The position numbers and the translations under genes were made by a program. Of a stretch of 64,000 nucleotides of DNA, positions 34,735-44,487 are shown piece by piece. The notes under the pieces were generated by a model. It saw nothing but the letters and a program-made list of their open reading frames with translations, was not told where the DNA came from and ran no database searches. Location of the stretch: the NCBI RefSeq assembly GCF_010548465.1, contig NZ_JAAGMD010000791.1, forward strand, positions 27,144-91,143, given 5' to 3'. Every line of letters starts with the position of its first letter. Within the stretch, counting starts at the first letter, position 1. This DNA comes from Streptomyces sp. SID14436. Lineage in GTDB: Bacteria > Actinomycetota > Actinomycetes > Streptomycetales > Streptomycetaceae.

Positions 34735-36318
34735 GTGCACCTGACTGGAACCTCGATCGTGGCCGGCCGTGGCATCCCCGGAACCGGCGCCCCCTGGCGT
34801 GCCGTTCAGGCGGCGACGTCCGAGCCCTTGGGCCCACCGTTGCGTGACGCGTCACCCGACCAGGTCGCGCAGGCGGCCCGTCTGGCCGCCTCTTCCGCCC
34901 GCGAATACCGCGCCTTGCCCGGGCACCGCCGGGCCGCCTTCCTCGACGCCTGCGCGGAGGAGATCGAGGCACTCGGCGACAGGCTCCTGGACCTCGCGGC
35001 GAGTGAGTCCGGACTGCCGCGGGACCGTCTGACCGGTGAACGCGGACGCACCTGCGGACAACTGCGCATGTTCGCCGATCTGGTCCGCAGCGGTGACGCG
35101 CTCGGTGTGCGCGTGGACCCCGCGCTGCCGGGGCGTCTGCCGCTCGCCCGAGCGGACCTGCGTCTGCGCAGGATGCCCGTCGGCCCTGTCGCCGTGTTCG
35201 GCGCGGGCAACTTCCCGCTGGCCTTCTCCGTCGCCGGCGGAGACACCGCGTCCGCACTGGCCGCGGGCTGTCCCGTCATAGCCAAGGCGCACCCGGCGCA
35301 CCCGGGCACCTGCGAACTCGTCGCCCGCGCCGTCGTCTCCGCCGTCCGGCGCACCGGCATGCCTGCCGGCGTCTTCTCGTTGCTGGTCGGCCGCGGCACC
35401 GAAGTCGGTCAGACACTCGTGCGCGACCCACGCATCACGGCCGTCGGATTCACCGGGTCCCGGGAAGGCGGCCTGGCCCTGGTCAGGGCCGCGCACACCC
35501 GGCCCGTGCCCATCCCCGTCCATGCCGAGATGTCGGCGGTCAACCCGGTGATCGTCCTCGACGGAGCCCTGACCGACCCTGCCGCACTCGCCGCCGCGTA
35601 TGTGACGTCGCTGACCAATGGCTCGGGCCAGTTCTGCACGAATCCCGGCCTGGTGCTGCTGCCGACGGGCGCGGCAGGTGACGCCTTCCGCTCGGCAGTG
35701 GCCCGGGAGGTGGCCGACACGACAGGACGGGTCATGCTCACTCCGGGCATCACGGAGGCGTACATCGAGGGGTCGAGACGGTGGGCGGCCGTCGACGGCG
35801 TCTCGTTGCTGGCACAGGGAAAGCCCGGGGAGAGCCCGTATGCACCGGCCCCGGTCGTGCTCGAGTGCGATGCCGCGACCTATGCCTCCCATGAGGACCT
35901 CTCCGGTGAGGTCTTCGGGGCCGCAGGACTCATCGTGCGATGGTCCGGTGTCGAAGAACTCCTCGGCCTGCTGGAGAACATGGAGGGGCAGTTGACGGCA
36001 ACCCTCCACGGCACCGACGCCGACCTGACGACGGCTGCCCGCCTCCTGCCCATTCTGGAGGAGCTCGCCGGACGCATCCTGTGGGGCGGCTGGCCGACAG
36101 GGGTCGAGGTCGGCCACGCCATGGTGCACGGCGGACCGTGGCCCGCGACGAGCTCGCCCGGTACGACGAGCGTCGGAACCCTGGCGATCGAACGCTGGCT
36201 CCGCCCCGTCTGCTACCAGTCGTTCCCCGACGCCCTTCTCCCCGAGGAACTGCGCGCCGACAACCCGCTGGGGATCCCCCGGCTCGTCGACGGCACGCTC
36301 GAACCGCGGCCGAGGTAG
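34735..36318 (+). CDS. alpha-Ketoglutarate-semialdehyde dehydrogenase (NADP+-type)
   Basis: 527 residues. The aldehyde dehydrogenase active site is intact: Glu in HAEMSAVNPV and Cys in GSGQFCTNPG, both characteristic of hydroxyproline/sugar-acid KGSADH. The Rossmann stretch reads VGFTGSREGG. The GTG start at 34735 follows GGAGACGGAGAG; an earlier in-frame GTG (34681) has no such site. It oxidises alpha-ketoglutarate semialdehyde to alpha-ketoglutarate, the final step. Terminated by the hairpin at 36382-36411. Confidence 0.92.
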   Translation: MHLTGTSIVAGRGIPGTGAPWRAVQAATSEPLGPPLRDASPDQVAQAARLAASSAREYRALPGHRRAAFLDACAEEIEALGDRLLDLAASESGLPRDRLTGERGRTCGQLRMFADLVRSGDALGVRVDPALPGRLPLARADLRLRRMPVGPVAVFGAGNFPLAFSVAGGDTASALAAGCPVIAKAHPAHPGTCELVARAVVSAVRRTGMPAGVFSLLVGRGTEVGQTLVRDPRITAVGFTGSREGGLALVRAAHTRPVPIPVHAEMSAVNPVIVLDGALTDPAALAAAYVTSLTNGSGQFCTNPGLVLLPTGAAGDAFRSAVAREVADTTGRVMLTPGITEAYIEGSRRWAAVDGVSLLAQGKPGESPYAPAPVVLECDAATYASHEDLSGEVFGAAGLIVRWSGVEELLGLLENMEGQLTATLHGTDADLTTAARLLPILEELAGRILWGGWPTGVEVGHAMVHGGPWPATSSPGTTSVGTLAIERWLRPVCYQSFPDALLPEELRADNPLGIPRLVDGTLEPRPR

Positions 36319-36381
36319 CCCTGCCGGCCGCACAAGAGGGCTCCGCCGAACGGATGACGGGCCGCCCCTCCCGTGCTTCCG

Positions 36382-36411
36382 TCAGCCGGGCCCGGTGCGG
36401 GGCCCGGCTGA
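36382..36411 (+). terminator. Terminator after the semialdehyde dehydrogenase
   Basis: A perfect 12-bp inverted repeat (36382-36393 and 36400-36411) with a 6-nt loop, 64 bp after the stop codon. It may also serve the convergent gene remnant at 36418. Confidence 0.75.
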
Positions 36412-36417
36412 GCGAAC

Positions 36418-36590
36418 CTACGGGGTGAGGCCTCGCAGGATCGCCTCGACCTGCCGTTTGCCTCCGAACTGTGCCCAGCCGAGGGCGGGCGAGTCATGTT
36501 CCGTGTCCTTGATCCGAGGATCCGCACCCAGCATGGCCGCAGGAAGGTGGGCGACCGGGACCGCGGTGCCGTGGCGGCTGGAGTTTCCCC
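36418..36590 (-). pseudogene. C-terminal remnant of an unidentified gene
   Basis: A minus-strand frame ends with MLGADPRIKDTEHDSP and FGGKRQVEAILRGL before TAG at 36418. It has gene-like codon use and looks like the last ~50 residues of a protein cut off by the IS3 remnant. I do not recognise the family. Confidence 0.35.
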
Positions 36591-36611
36591 GTGACGTTGG
36601 ACACTCGATGC

Positions 36612-36730
36612 CTACGCCGCGAGGGCATGTCCTTGCTCGTGCCGCTGCCGGATCTCCAGCGGGGTCAGGTAGCCCCAATGCGGTTGCTTCCGTAGCCGCT
36701 TGCGGTTGGAGAAGTTCTCGACATAGGACG
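36612..36730 (-). pseudogene. IS3-family transposase, C-terminal remnant
   Basis: The frame SYVENFSNRKRLRKQPHWGYLTPLE up to the stop matches the conserved end of IS3-type DDE transposases (YNRxRxHxxLGYxTPxE). Only about 40 residues remain. It has replaced sequence on both sides: an MFS fragment upstream and an unidentified C-terminus downstream. Confidence 0.75.
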
Positions 36731-36890
36731 CTGATGCCGACCGGTATGCCACCGGTGGCCAGGCCCTGCAGCGTCGGCCGACGACGACCGGGACCAGGCG
36801 GTCGGAGACCGCGCAGACGACGGAGCCCGCGACGAGGGGGAGCAGCGACACGATCAGGACGCGGCGCTTGCCGAACATGTCGCCCGGCGC
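36731..36890 (-). pseudogene. MFS transporter, internal fragment
   Basis: The frame contains GDMFGKRRVL, VSLLPLVAGSVVCAVSDRL and, after a frameshift near 36775, LQGLATGGIPVGIS. This is the loop 2-3, helix 3 and helix 4 region of a DHA2-type major facilitator. Both ends are missing and the frame is shifted. Relic. Confidence 0.65.
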
Positions 36891-36914
36891 GCCCTGCGAT
36901 CCAGGTCCGGGCTG

Positions 36915-38480
36915 TCAGACCCAGGTCAGTCGCCACAGGCGCAGAAGCCCCGTGCCATCCACCGCGTACTGGCCGCCGCCCACATCCTCCGCGGACACCA
37001 CGAAGTCCTTGGCCTGCCACAGCGGGACGACGGGCACATCGCGGGCGACGGTCCTTTGAAGGGCTTCGAGGTCGGCTTCGGCATCGCCCCGGTCGGCGAA
37101 GCGCTGACTGCGCGTGATCAGCCGGTCGACGGCCTTGCTGCCGTACCCCGTTGCCATGGTGCCGTCCGTGCCGACGAGAGGACCGCCGAAGGTGTCGGGA
37201 TCGGGATAGTCGGCGACCCAGCCGACGGCATAGGCGTCGAGTGTTCCCCCGGCCCAGCTCTTCTGGAATTCGTGCCACTCGTATCCTTTGAGGGCCACCT
37301 TGAACAGCCCGTCGGCCTCGAGCTGCCTTTTCACCTCAGCGGCCTCTTCGTGGGCTGCTCCGCGTCCCGCTGCGTAGCCGTAGGTGAAAGCCAGGGGGAT
37401 TTCTACACCGGCCTCGACGAGTAGTCGGCGCGCCCTTTCGGTGTCCTTGTGAGGGTAATTGTCGAAGAAGGAGGTGGTGTGGCCCGTGATGCTCGTCGGG
37501 ATGAGGGAGTAGAGCGGGTCCACGGTTCCGTCGTAGACGTCGTAGGAAATCCGGTCCCTGTCAATCAGCCAGGCCGCCGCCTGACGTGCGCGTCTGTCGT
37601 GGAACGGCTTGCCGCGGCGGGTGTTGAGATACAGGTTTCGAGTCTCCGCGCTCTGTGCTTCCGTCACGCGTAGCCCTGGATCGCTCGGGTTCAGATCGGC
37701 GAGCATTTCGGGGGGAAGCTGTCTGAGGGCGACGTCGATGTGGTGGGACTTCCAGGCACGGGCGAGTGAGTCGGGCGTGTCGTAGAAGCGGAGTTCGATC
37801 GGCTGGCCGGTCTGCTCGGCGGCACCCTTGTACCGAGGATTGGGCGAGAGGGAGAGCTTCTCGCCCTTCGTGTAGGAGACGAGACCGTACGGTCCGGTCC
37901 CGTCGATCCGGCCGTCCGAGCGCAGGGAGTCAGCCGGGTACGTGGTCGAGTCGACGATCGAGCCCGCCCCGGTCGTCAGCTTGAAGGGGAACGTGGCGTC
38001 CGGTGCGGTCAGTCGGAAAGTGACGGTCCGGTCGCGGGCGTCCATTGTCTCGATGGTGTCCAGAAGGGATGACGGGCCCACGTCGGAATCTATCTTCTTG
38101 ACGCGGTCGAACGAAAAAGTGACGTCCGTGGCGGTCATTCTGCGTCCACTGGGGAAGGTGATGTCATCCCGCAGCCGGCATCGGTAGGTGCGGAGGCCGG
38201 AGTCGGTGAAGGAGCAGCTTTCGGCAGCGTCCGGAACGGGCTTGGTCACTCCGGGCTCAAGGGTCAGCAGCGTCTGGAAGACATTGCTGTAGAGAGCCGT
38301 CGAGCCGGAGTCGTAACCGCCGGCCGGGTCCAGTGACGTCGGAGGTTCCGTCGTCCCGACTCTGATGGTGGTGCCCTCCTGGCCGCCCGGCGGGTACAGC
38401 AGAAAACCGGCTGCCAGTGTCGCGGCGATCACCGTGGGTGTGACGACGGATGCGCGGATGTGCGCACGGATAGGCCTCAT
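36915..38480 (-). CDS. Peptide/nickel-type ABC substrate-binding protein (SBP_bac_5)
   Basis: 521 residues. The N-terminal hydrophobic segment (about 10-30) has no lipobox Cys, so it may be membrane-anchored or secreted. The family-5 binding fold shows IRVGTTEPPTSLDPA, the signature ATDVTFSFDRVKK (near residue 135), and DAYAVGWVADYPDPDTF near the C-terminus. No permease or ATPase genes are adjacent, so it is an orphan binding protein. It could feed the dipeptide importer at 50-56 kb. ATG 38480 chosen. Confidence 0.85.
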   Translation of the reverse strand: MRPIRAHIRASVVTPTVIAATLAAGFLLYPPGGQEGTTIRVGTTEPPTSLDPAGGYDSGSTALYSNVFQTLLTLEPGVTKPVPDAAESCSFTDSGLRTYRCRLRDDITFPSGRRMTATDVTFSFDRVKKIDSDVGPSSLLDTIETMDARDRTVTFRLTAPDATFPFKLTTGAGSIVDSTTYPADSLRSDGRIDGTGPYGLVSYTKGEKLSLSPNPRYKGAAEQTGQPIELRFYDTPDSLARAWKSHHIDVALRQLPPEMLADLNPSDPGLRVTEAQSAETRNLYLNTRRGKPFHDRRARQAAAWLIDRDRISYDVYDGTVDPLYSLIPTSITGHTTSFFDNYPHKDTERARRLLVEAGVEIPLAFTYGYAAGRGAAHEEAAEVKRQLEADGLFKVALKGYEWHEFQKSWAGGTLDAYAVGWVADYPDPDTFGGPLVGTDGTMATGYGSKAVDRLITRSQRFADRGDAEADLEALQRTVARDVPVVPLWQAKDFVVSAEDVGGGQYAVDGTGLLRLWRLTWV

Positions 38481-38926
38481 GAGGCTCGTCCTCGCAAGTT
38501 CAAGACGAACAGGAAATCTCGATCCCCTGGGGGAGAGAGTGTCGGCCAAGTATGCGCAGGCATCGCGTCTTTCGGGGCCCGACGGTACTTCCGGCACGAT
38601 GTCTTATGACTGACGCGGCGAAACTGTTATGCCCCGTTCGGTGAGAGGGCCGACAGGGCTCGGCACCCCCTTTCAGCAGCCATTCCGCCTCGTCTCCGGT
38701 GGTGCCGCGGACCCGCGTGCACCGGTCCCGCCCACGGTCTTACTCCTCGACACCATTCCCTGTGGCATGTCACCTGTGCCATGTTCCGTGGTGCAGGGCG
38801 TGGTCATGCCAAGCCGAGAGGCCGTCCGTCTGCCCCCACGGCGGCAGCGCGGCACTCCGCTCCCCGCGCCCTCTCCCCCTTCAGTCGGCCGTGCTCCGCA
38901 CAGCCGGATCCCTCATGGGAGGCGCA
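38481..38926. other. Intergenic region upstream of collagenase 1
   Basis: 446 bp without a supported gene. It probably holds the divergent promoters of the binding-protein gene and collagenase 1. The one clear element is the operator-like site at 38761-38785. Confidence 0.6.
38761..38785 (+). promoter_or_regulatory. GTGACAT-type operator in the collagenase 1 promoter region
   Basis: TGGCATGTCACCTGTGCCATG holds ATGTCAC (38767-38773) between inverted TGGCA/TGCCA arms. CATGTT at 38780-38785 is a plausible -10, with TTCCCT 18 bp upstream. It shares ATGTCACCTGT with the element before collagenase 2. Confidence 0.55.
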
Positions 38927-41524
38927 GTGAGAAAGTCACTGGTACGGCGAGGTCTGGGGGCGGCGCTGCCGCTGGCCCTGACCGTCGCCATGAGCATGGG
39001 CCTGCTGTCGCAGCCGGCCGGCGCAGCCGGGAACACCGGCTCCGTCGCGCACGTCGCGGCGGACGACCCGGAGGACGCAGGACCCCCACCCGTAGCGCAG
39101 TCCCCCACCGCCGAGACGGAGCACGTCGCGCACGGACGCACGAAGGTGTCCGAGCTTCCGCCACTGGCCGCGAGCAAGGACCCGCTCAAGGAGGTGTACG
39201 GCAAGACCGCGAAGGCGCCGGTCCGTCCCTCGAAGTCGATGGAGAAGGCGGTTGCCGGCAAGACCGGCAAGTCCCGTGCGCTTGCCGCCGCGTGCAACGT
39301 CTCCGACTTCACCAGCCGAAGCGGCGGCGCGCTGGTCCAGCAGATCAAGGCGTCTACAACCGACTGCGTCAACACCCTGTTCAACCTGACCGGGTCGGAC
39401 GCCTACTACGCCTTCCGCGAGTCGCAGATGGCCTCGGTCGCCTACGCCCTGCGCGACGGCTCGACGTCCTACCCGGGTAACGCCTCCACCGGTATGCCGC
39501 AGCTCGTGCTCTACCTGCGCGCCGGCTACTACGTCCACTACTACAACGCGAGCACGGTGGGCTCCTACGGCAGCAGCCTGCAAACCGCGATACGCGCCGG
39601 GCTCGACGCCTTCTTCGCCAGCCCGCGCTCACGCGACGTCAACGACGCCAACGGCGAGACGCTCGCCGAGGCGGTCACGCTCATCGACAGTGCCGAGGAG
39701 AACGCCCGCTACATCCACGTCGTCAAGCGCCTGCTGGCGGATTACGACTCCACCTGGAACTCCTCCTGGTGGATGCTCAACGCGGTCAACAACGTGTACA
39801 CCGTGACCTTCCGCGGCCATCAGGTGCCCGCGTTCGTGAGTGCCGTGCAGTCGGACCCCGGTCTGATCGACGCGCTCTACAACTTCGCGAGCGGCCACCT
39901 CGCGCTGCTGGGAACGGACCAGTCCTACCTCACGTCGAACGCGGGACGCGAACTCGGCAGGTTCCTGCAGCACTCCCCACTGCGCTCCAAGGTCCGCCCC
40001 CTGGCCGCGGGCCTGCTCAACTCCAGCTCCATCAAGGGCCGAACGGCCCCGCTGTGGGTCGGTGTGGCCGAGATGACCGACTACTACGACAAGGCCAACT
40101 GCTCCTACTACGGCACCTGCGACCTCCAGGCCCAACTGGCCCGCTCCGTCCTGACGGTGACCTACCCCTGCAGCTCCAGCATCACCATCAAGGCGCAGCA
40201 GATGACCTCGGGCGAGCTGTCCTCCAGCTGCAGCAGCCTGCGCAACCAGGACGCCTACTTCCACAACGTGGCCCGTGACAACGGCCCCGTCGCGAACGAC
40301 AACAACAGCACCATCGAGGTCGTGGTCTTCGACTCCAGCACCGACTACCAGACCTACGCCGGCGCCATGTACGGGATCGACACCAACAACGGCGGCATGT
40401 ACCTGGAAGGGAACCCGTCGGCGGCCGGCAACCAGCCGCGATTCATCGCCTACGAGGCCGAGTGGCTGCGGCCCGACTTCCAGATCTGGAACCTCAACCA
40501 CGAGTACACGCACTACCTCGACGGTCGCTTCAACATGTACGGCGACTTCAACGCCAACATCACCACCCCGACCATCTGGTGGATCGAAGGCTTCGCCGAG
40601 TACGTCTCCTACTCCTACCGCGGTCTCCCCTATACGGAGGCGACGACCGAAGCAGGCCGTCGCACGTACGCGCTGAGCACCTTGTTCGACACCACGTACA
40701 GCCACGACACCACGCGCATCTACCGCTGGGGCTACCTCGCCGTGCGGTACATGCTCGAGAACCACCGCGCCGACATGGACACCGTCCTCGGCTACTACCG
40801 CGCGGGAAACTGGAACGCCGCACGTTCCTACCTGACCGGCACCATCGGCACCCGCTACGACAACGACTGGTACACCTGGCTGGCGGCCTGTGCGGCCGGC
40901 AACTGCGGAGGCGGGGGCACCAACCCGCCCGGCAACCAGGCGCCCACCGCCGCGTTCACCACCGCCGTCCAGGGCCTGGACGTCACCTTCACCGACCAGT
41001 CCACGGACGCCGACGGCACCATCGCCTCCCGGTCCTGGAGCTTCGGTGACGGCACCACCTCCACGGCCACCAACCCCGTCAAGAGGTACGGGTCGGCCGG
41101 GTCCTACACGGTGAAGCTGACCGTCACCGACGACAAGGGAGCCACCGCCACCGCAACGAGGACGGTCACCGTAGCCAGCGGCGGAGGCGGCGGCACCGAG
41201 TGCACCGGAACCGACACCCGGGAACTGGGCCAGAACTGCCAACGCGGCAACCAGTCCGCCACCACCGGTAACTACGCCTACCTGTACCTCTACGTCCCGG
41301 CCGGCACCACCCAGCTGAAGATCACCACCTCCGGCGGGACGGGCGACGCGGACCTCTACTACAGCACCAGCGGCTGGCCCGGCACCACGAGCTACACGCA
41401 GCGTGCGACGGGATCCGGCAACAACCACACCCTGACCATCAACAATCCGCCGGCCGGAGCCAACTACATCAGCCTGCACGCCGTGAGCAGCTTCAGCGGC
41501 GTCACCGTGAGTTCCGCCTACTGA
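38927..41524 (+). CDS. Secreted M9-family collagenase with PKD and PPC domains (collagenase 1)
   Basis: 865 residues. The signal peptide (about 1-30) is basic, then hydrophobic, and ends AGAAG. A pro-region follows, then a collagenase N-terminal activator domain (about 120-400). The M9 peptidase domain carries zinc motif HEYTH (525-529) and the third ligand Glu in WWIEGFAEY (about 554). A PKD domain occupies roughly 675-755 (SWSFGDGTTS) and a pre-peptidase C-terminal (PPC) domain 775-865. The GTG start at 38927 has GGGAGG 5 nt upstream. It cuts triple-helical collagen outside the cell. The hydroxyproline-rich product fits the catabolic cluster upstream. Confidence 0.94.
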   Translation: MRKSLVRRGLGAALPLALTVAMSMGLLSQPAGAAGNTGSVAHVAADDPEDAGPPPVAQSPTAETEHVAHGRTKVSELPPLAASKDPLKEVYGKTAKAPVRPSKSMEKAVAGKTGKSRALAAACNVSDFTSRSGGALVQQIKASTTDCVNTLFNLTGSDAYYAFRESQMASVAYALRDGSTSYPGNASTGMPQLVLYLRAGYYVHYYNASTVGSYGSSLQTAIRAGLDAFFASPRSRDVNDANGETLAEAVTLIDSAEENARYIHVVKRLLADYDSTWNSSWWMLNAVNNVYTVTFRGHQVPAFVSAVQSDPGLIDALYNFASGHLALLGTDQSYLTSNAGRELGRFLQHSPLRSKVRPLAAGLLNSSSIKGRTAPLWVGVAEMTDYYDKANCSYYGTCDLQAQLARSVLTVTYPCSSSITIKAQQMTSGELSSSCSSLRNQDAYFHNVARDNGPVANDNNSTIEVVVFDSSTDYQTYAGAMYGIDTNNGGMYLEGNPSAAGNQPRFIAYEAEWLRPDFQIWNLNHEYTHYLDGRFNMYGDFNANITTPTIWWIEGFAEYVSYSYRGLPYTEATTEAGRRTYALSTLFDTTYSHDTTRIYRWGYLAVRYMLENHRADMDTVLGYYRAGNWNAARSYLTGTIGTRYDNDWYTWLAACAAGNCGGGGTNPPGNQAPTAAFTTAVQGLDVTFTDQSTDADGTIASRSWSFGDGTTSTATNPVKRYGSAGSYTVKLTVTDDKGATATATRTVTVASGGGGGTECTGTDTRELGQNCQRGNQSATTGNYAYLYLYVPAGTTQLKITTSGGTGDADLYYSTSGWPGTTSYTQRATGSGNNHTLTINNPPAGANYISLHAVSSFSGVTVSSAY

Positions 41525-41561
41525 CCCACGCTTCCCGCACCAAGGTACGACCCCCACGACG

Positions 41562-41589
41562 GCCCGGGGCGGCTCTCCCCGCCCCGGGC
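41562..41589 (+). terminator. Terminator after collagenase 1
   Basis: A perfect 11-bp GC stem (41562-41572 and 41579-41589) with a 6-nt loop, 38 bp after the stop codon. Confidence 0.75.
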
Positions 41590-41725
41590 TGCGTCCGGGG
41601 CGACGGCAGAAGGGGAGACCTCCGTCGCCCCGGACCGCGAACACACCGCCCGCCCCCACGCGGGCATCCGACCTCCCAGGCGGCAGAGCGTGAAGGCATC
41701 ACCCGCACGCAGGCGCCGCCGAGCC

Positions 41726-42360
41726 ATGAGGCCCCTCATCGCGTCCGTCGGCCTCACCTGCGCACTCGCCACACCCGCCGTCGGCAGCGGTGAGAGGACA
41801 CGCCGCGGCTCGGCGCCTCGCAACAGCGCTGCGTGAGTGCCTGGGTTCCCGCTTCGCAGGAGCCTGGATCGACCAGAAGCACGGCGGCAGGCTGACCGTG
41901 GCCGTCACCCGGTCGACGGCCACCGCCCCCGTCGAGGTCCGGCCCGCTCAGGCTCGGGCCCCCGACGACGACCACCGTCGTCGTCGACCGCAGCCTGCGG
42001 CAACTCAACTGCATGCCCGCAGAGTTGGCCCACCCTATGGCCCCGGGGAACAAGGGCGCCGCCCACGGTCTGCAGTCTGCTGTGGTGGTGCAGGACAACA
42101 AGGTTCGTCCGGACCTGCCACGGGGCATGACCCTCACCCTCGCCCGGCACACAGTGGTGGAGTGGGCGAGGCGGACTCTCGGGGAGGGCCTCGAGGTCAG
42201 CACCTACGCGCACGCCTCCGAACCCTCTTCGGCTGCGGGATGGGTCTACCCGTCGACCGGCATCACCGGCTGAGACTACGACGACGGCGGCCGGTACGTG
42301 TGCGAGCAGGACTCCACGACCGGTTACACCTGCGGGCAGATCACCGTGGTCGGCGTCCTT
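41726..42360 (+). pseudogene. Broken S1-family (streptogrisin-like) protease gene
   Basis: Pieces in different frames align in order with the intact protease at 47142-48368. They are a signal-peptide start MRPLIASVGLTCALATP, then LGSRFAGAWIDQKHGGRLTVAVT, then AAHGLQSAVV and LDLPRG-like DLPRGMTLT, and finally GWVYPSTGITG, a stop, and STTGYTCGQIT. There are at least two frameshifts, an in-frame TGA and a large deletion that removes the His and Asp of the catalytic triad; the Ser region is also absent. A dead duplicate of the 47-kb protease, next to collagenase 1 as the live one is next to collagenase 2. Confidence 0.85.
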
Positions 42361-42450
42361 CCCGTACTCTGCTCGTCCGTCACGCAGCGGAGCGTTGACG
42401 GGGGCGTGGCACGCCGTGCATGCCGCAGTGCAGCGGAACACGTCGGCTGA

Positions 42451-43443
42451 TCAGACCGTACCGGGGAGTGCCTTTCCGGCTCCGCTCGCGGGACGGGCGG
42501 GTGCGTAGGCGCGTGTCACCCACTTCTGGAAGTGCGGAGCCTGCGACAGCAGCTGCCAGTGGGTGCGTACGGCATGGTGGTGCACCACCTCGACGACCGG
42601 CGCCTCGACCGAGTCCCGCCGCCAGACGAGCAGATGCCGCTGCCACAATGGATCCCCCACGAGGGGTTTGACCAGCACTCCGCCCACCGGGCGCATGGTG
42701 GGCTGGACGGCGGCCACCCCCAGCCCCTTGGCTATCATCGACTGCAGTTGGTCGAGCATGTGGAACTCGTGTGTGACGGCGGGCCTGAATCCTGCGGCCC
42801 CGCACGCGTCGTAGAAGGCGCCGGGCCAGCCCACCCCGTCGTCCGCGGAGACGAACCACGCGTCCTCCGACAGGTCGGCCAAGGACACCTCCAGCCGTTG
42901 CGCCAGTGGGTGGTCTGCGGGCGTGGCCACGAACACCGGGACGGTCCTGATCGCCCGGTGATCCAGCTTCGGTGAGTGACGAAGAGGGAGTCCAGGGTAG
43001 TCGCACCCCAGGGCGACGTCGAGTTCGCCGGCCTCAAGGAGGCCGAGGAGTTCTCCGGTGGCGTACACACTGCTGACGGAGACGGTCAGATCGGGGCAGG
43101 CGTCGCGGAGGACGTCGAGCAAGGTGGGCACCACCGGTGTGTTGATGGCACCGAGGCGAAGCCGACGTGTCGTCCCGGACGAGCGGGGCGGCCGCAGACG
43201 CGCGAGATCGTCGGAGAGCGCCAGGATCTCCCGGGCCCGGCCGACGACCTGGGCGCCGTAGGCGGTGAGTTCCACGCCCGTGCTGCTTCGCAGGAAGACA
43301 CCCGCGCCGAGCAGCCCCTCGATGCGGCGCAGTTGGGTACTCATCGCCGGCTGGGTGTACCCGAGCGCCGCAGCGGCCCGGCCGACACCCCCCGCGTCGG
43401 CTATGGCGCACAGCACACGCAAGTGGCGCAGCTCAAGTTCCAC
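42451..43443 (-). CDS. LysR-family transcriptional regulator
   Basis: 330 residues. The N-terminal helix-turn-helix is MELELRHLRVLCAIADAGGV ... AALGYTQPAMSTQLRRIE (1-42) and the substrate-binding domain is complete (about 90-300). It sits between the two collagenase units, downstream of the dead protease. Target and effector are unknown; control of the protease genes is possible, but it has no adjacent divergent enzyme gene. Confidence 0.9.
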   Translation of the reverse strand: MELELRHLRVLCAIADAGGVGRAAAALGYTQPAMSTQLRRIEGLLGAGVFLRSSTGVELTAYGAQVVGRAREILALSDDLARLRPPRSSGTTRRLRLGAINTPVVPTLLDVLRDACPDLTVSVSSVYATGELLGLLEAGELDVALGCDYPGLPLRHSPKLDHRAIRTVPVFVATPADHPLAQRLEVSLADLSEDAWFVSADDGVGWPGAFYDACGAAGFRPAVTHEFHMLDQLQSMIAKGLGVAAVQPTMRPVGGVLVKPLVGDPLWQRHLLVWRRDSVEAPVVEVVHHHAVRTHWQLLSQAPHFQKWVTRAYAPARPASGAGKALPGTV

Positions 43444-43693
43444 GCAGGCACCTCGCTCCGGGCGAACAGAGGTCCATTATGCGCCACGAAGAAGTGGGTG
43501 GGAAATCCGAGACGGTCCGACGCCTTCGGTCGACCAGCAGGCCGAGGGTCCGAGGGTTATGGGTGAGCCGGAGTCTCTGGTATGGCCTGGCCGGTTGTTT
43601 GCGTTTGACCGCCGTGCAAGTCTCGGACCTGCGTGTTGTTCCGCAGAGGCGACTGCGGAAGCCTGAAGCGCACCGCCTTCGAGGAGCGACATC

Positions 43694-44209
43694 ATGCCTC
43701 ACACCTGCATCAGCTTCACCGTCGAAGCGACCGGGGCCGCGGTTCACCGCGCCCGCCACCGCGTCTCCACCGCGTTGAGCTGGTGGGGAGGGCCGGTCGA
43801 GGATGATCTCCGCTTCAGCGTGGAACTCGTGACCTCCGAGCTCCTCACCAACGGGCTGCGGCACGCCGGCGGGCCCATGACCGTCGAGTTGACGCTGGTG
43901 CACGACATGGTCGTCGTCGCGGTCCTCGACGACAGCCGGGAGCTCCCGCGGCCTCGGCTGACAGAGGTGGACGACGAGTGCGGGCGGGGACTCGCCCTGA
44001 TCGAGGACCTCAGTCTGATACGGGGAGCCGAGACGACTTCCCGCGGTAAGCGCTGCTGGGCGGTTCTGCCGCTGCGGACGCCGCAGGAGCCGGTTGCCGA
44101 GTCGGCTCCGGCTGAGGAGGCGGACCCCGGCTTCGCGGCGGACCGGGAACGCTGGTCACTGGCTCCGCAGGGGAGCGGACTGCTGGCGAGTCTGTTTCCG
44201 GCGAAGTGA
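43694..44209 (+). CDS. HATPase_c-type ATP-binding regulatory protein
   Basis: 171 residues. The GHKL fold shows ELVTSELLTNGLRHAGG (N-box), VLDDSRELP (G1) and ECGRGLALIEDL (G2). This is the anti-sigma-like family common in Streptomyces. The C-terminal ~40 residues are acidic and low-complexity. A hairpin at 44222-44242 follows directly. Confidence 0.8.
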   Translation: MPHTCISFTVEATGAAVHRARHRVSTALSWWGGPVEDDLRFSVELVTSELLTNGLRHAGGPMTVELTLVHDMVVVAVLDDSRELPRPRLTEVDDECGRGLALIEDLSLIRGAETTSRGKRCWAVLPLRTPQEPVAESAPAEEADPGFAADRERWSLAPQGSGLLASLFPAK

Positions 44210-44221
44210 GCTCGTTCTCTC

Positions 44222-44242
44222 GGTCGGCCCCGGGAGCCGACC
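44222..44242 (+). terminator. Short hairpin after the ATP-binding gene
   Basis: A 7-bp stem GGTCGGC/GCCGACC with a 7-nt loop, 12 bp past the stop codon. A candidate terminator without a U-tract. Confidence 0.45.
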
Positions 44243-44487
44243 CACAGCAGGCGGGTATGCCTGCGGGCGCGAAACCGCTCGTTTTGACGCTCTGGCTGCC
44301 CTCAACCTGCACAGCGAGCCGATAAACCGCCTCCGCCCTGGCCTCTTCTTCGGCTGGCTCGGACCGACCTTGTTCCGATGACGTCGCACGTGGAGTGCGC
44401 CGCTGGCGCGACCGGGCCACCGCCCGCGCCGAGATCTTCACCTTTGTCGGATCGCGCCCGCCCCGGCGGTCGGCGGTGGATCAGGGC

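Noticed and set aside
38761..38785. AdpA binding site (TGGCSNGWWY) in the collagenase promoter
   Set aside because: TGGCATGTCA differs from the consensus at the fifth base. The GTGACAT element shared with other genes explains the symmetry better.
42284..42450. Continuation of the broken S1 protease gene
   Set aside because: After STTGYTCGQIT the similarity fades. The Ser-containing GDSGSG region is not found, so the remnant is ended at about 42360.
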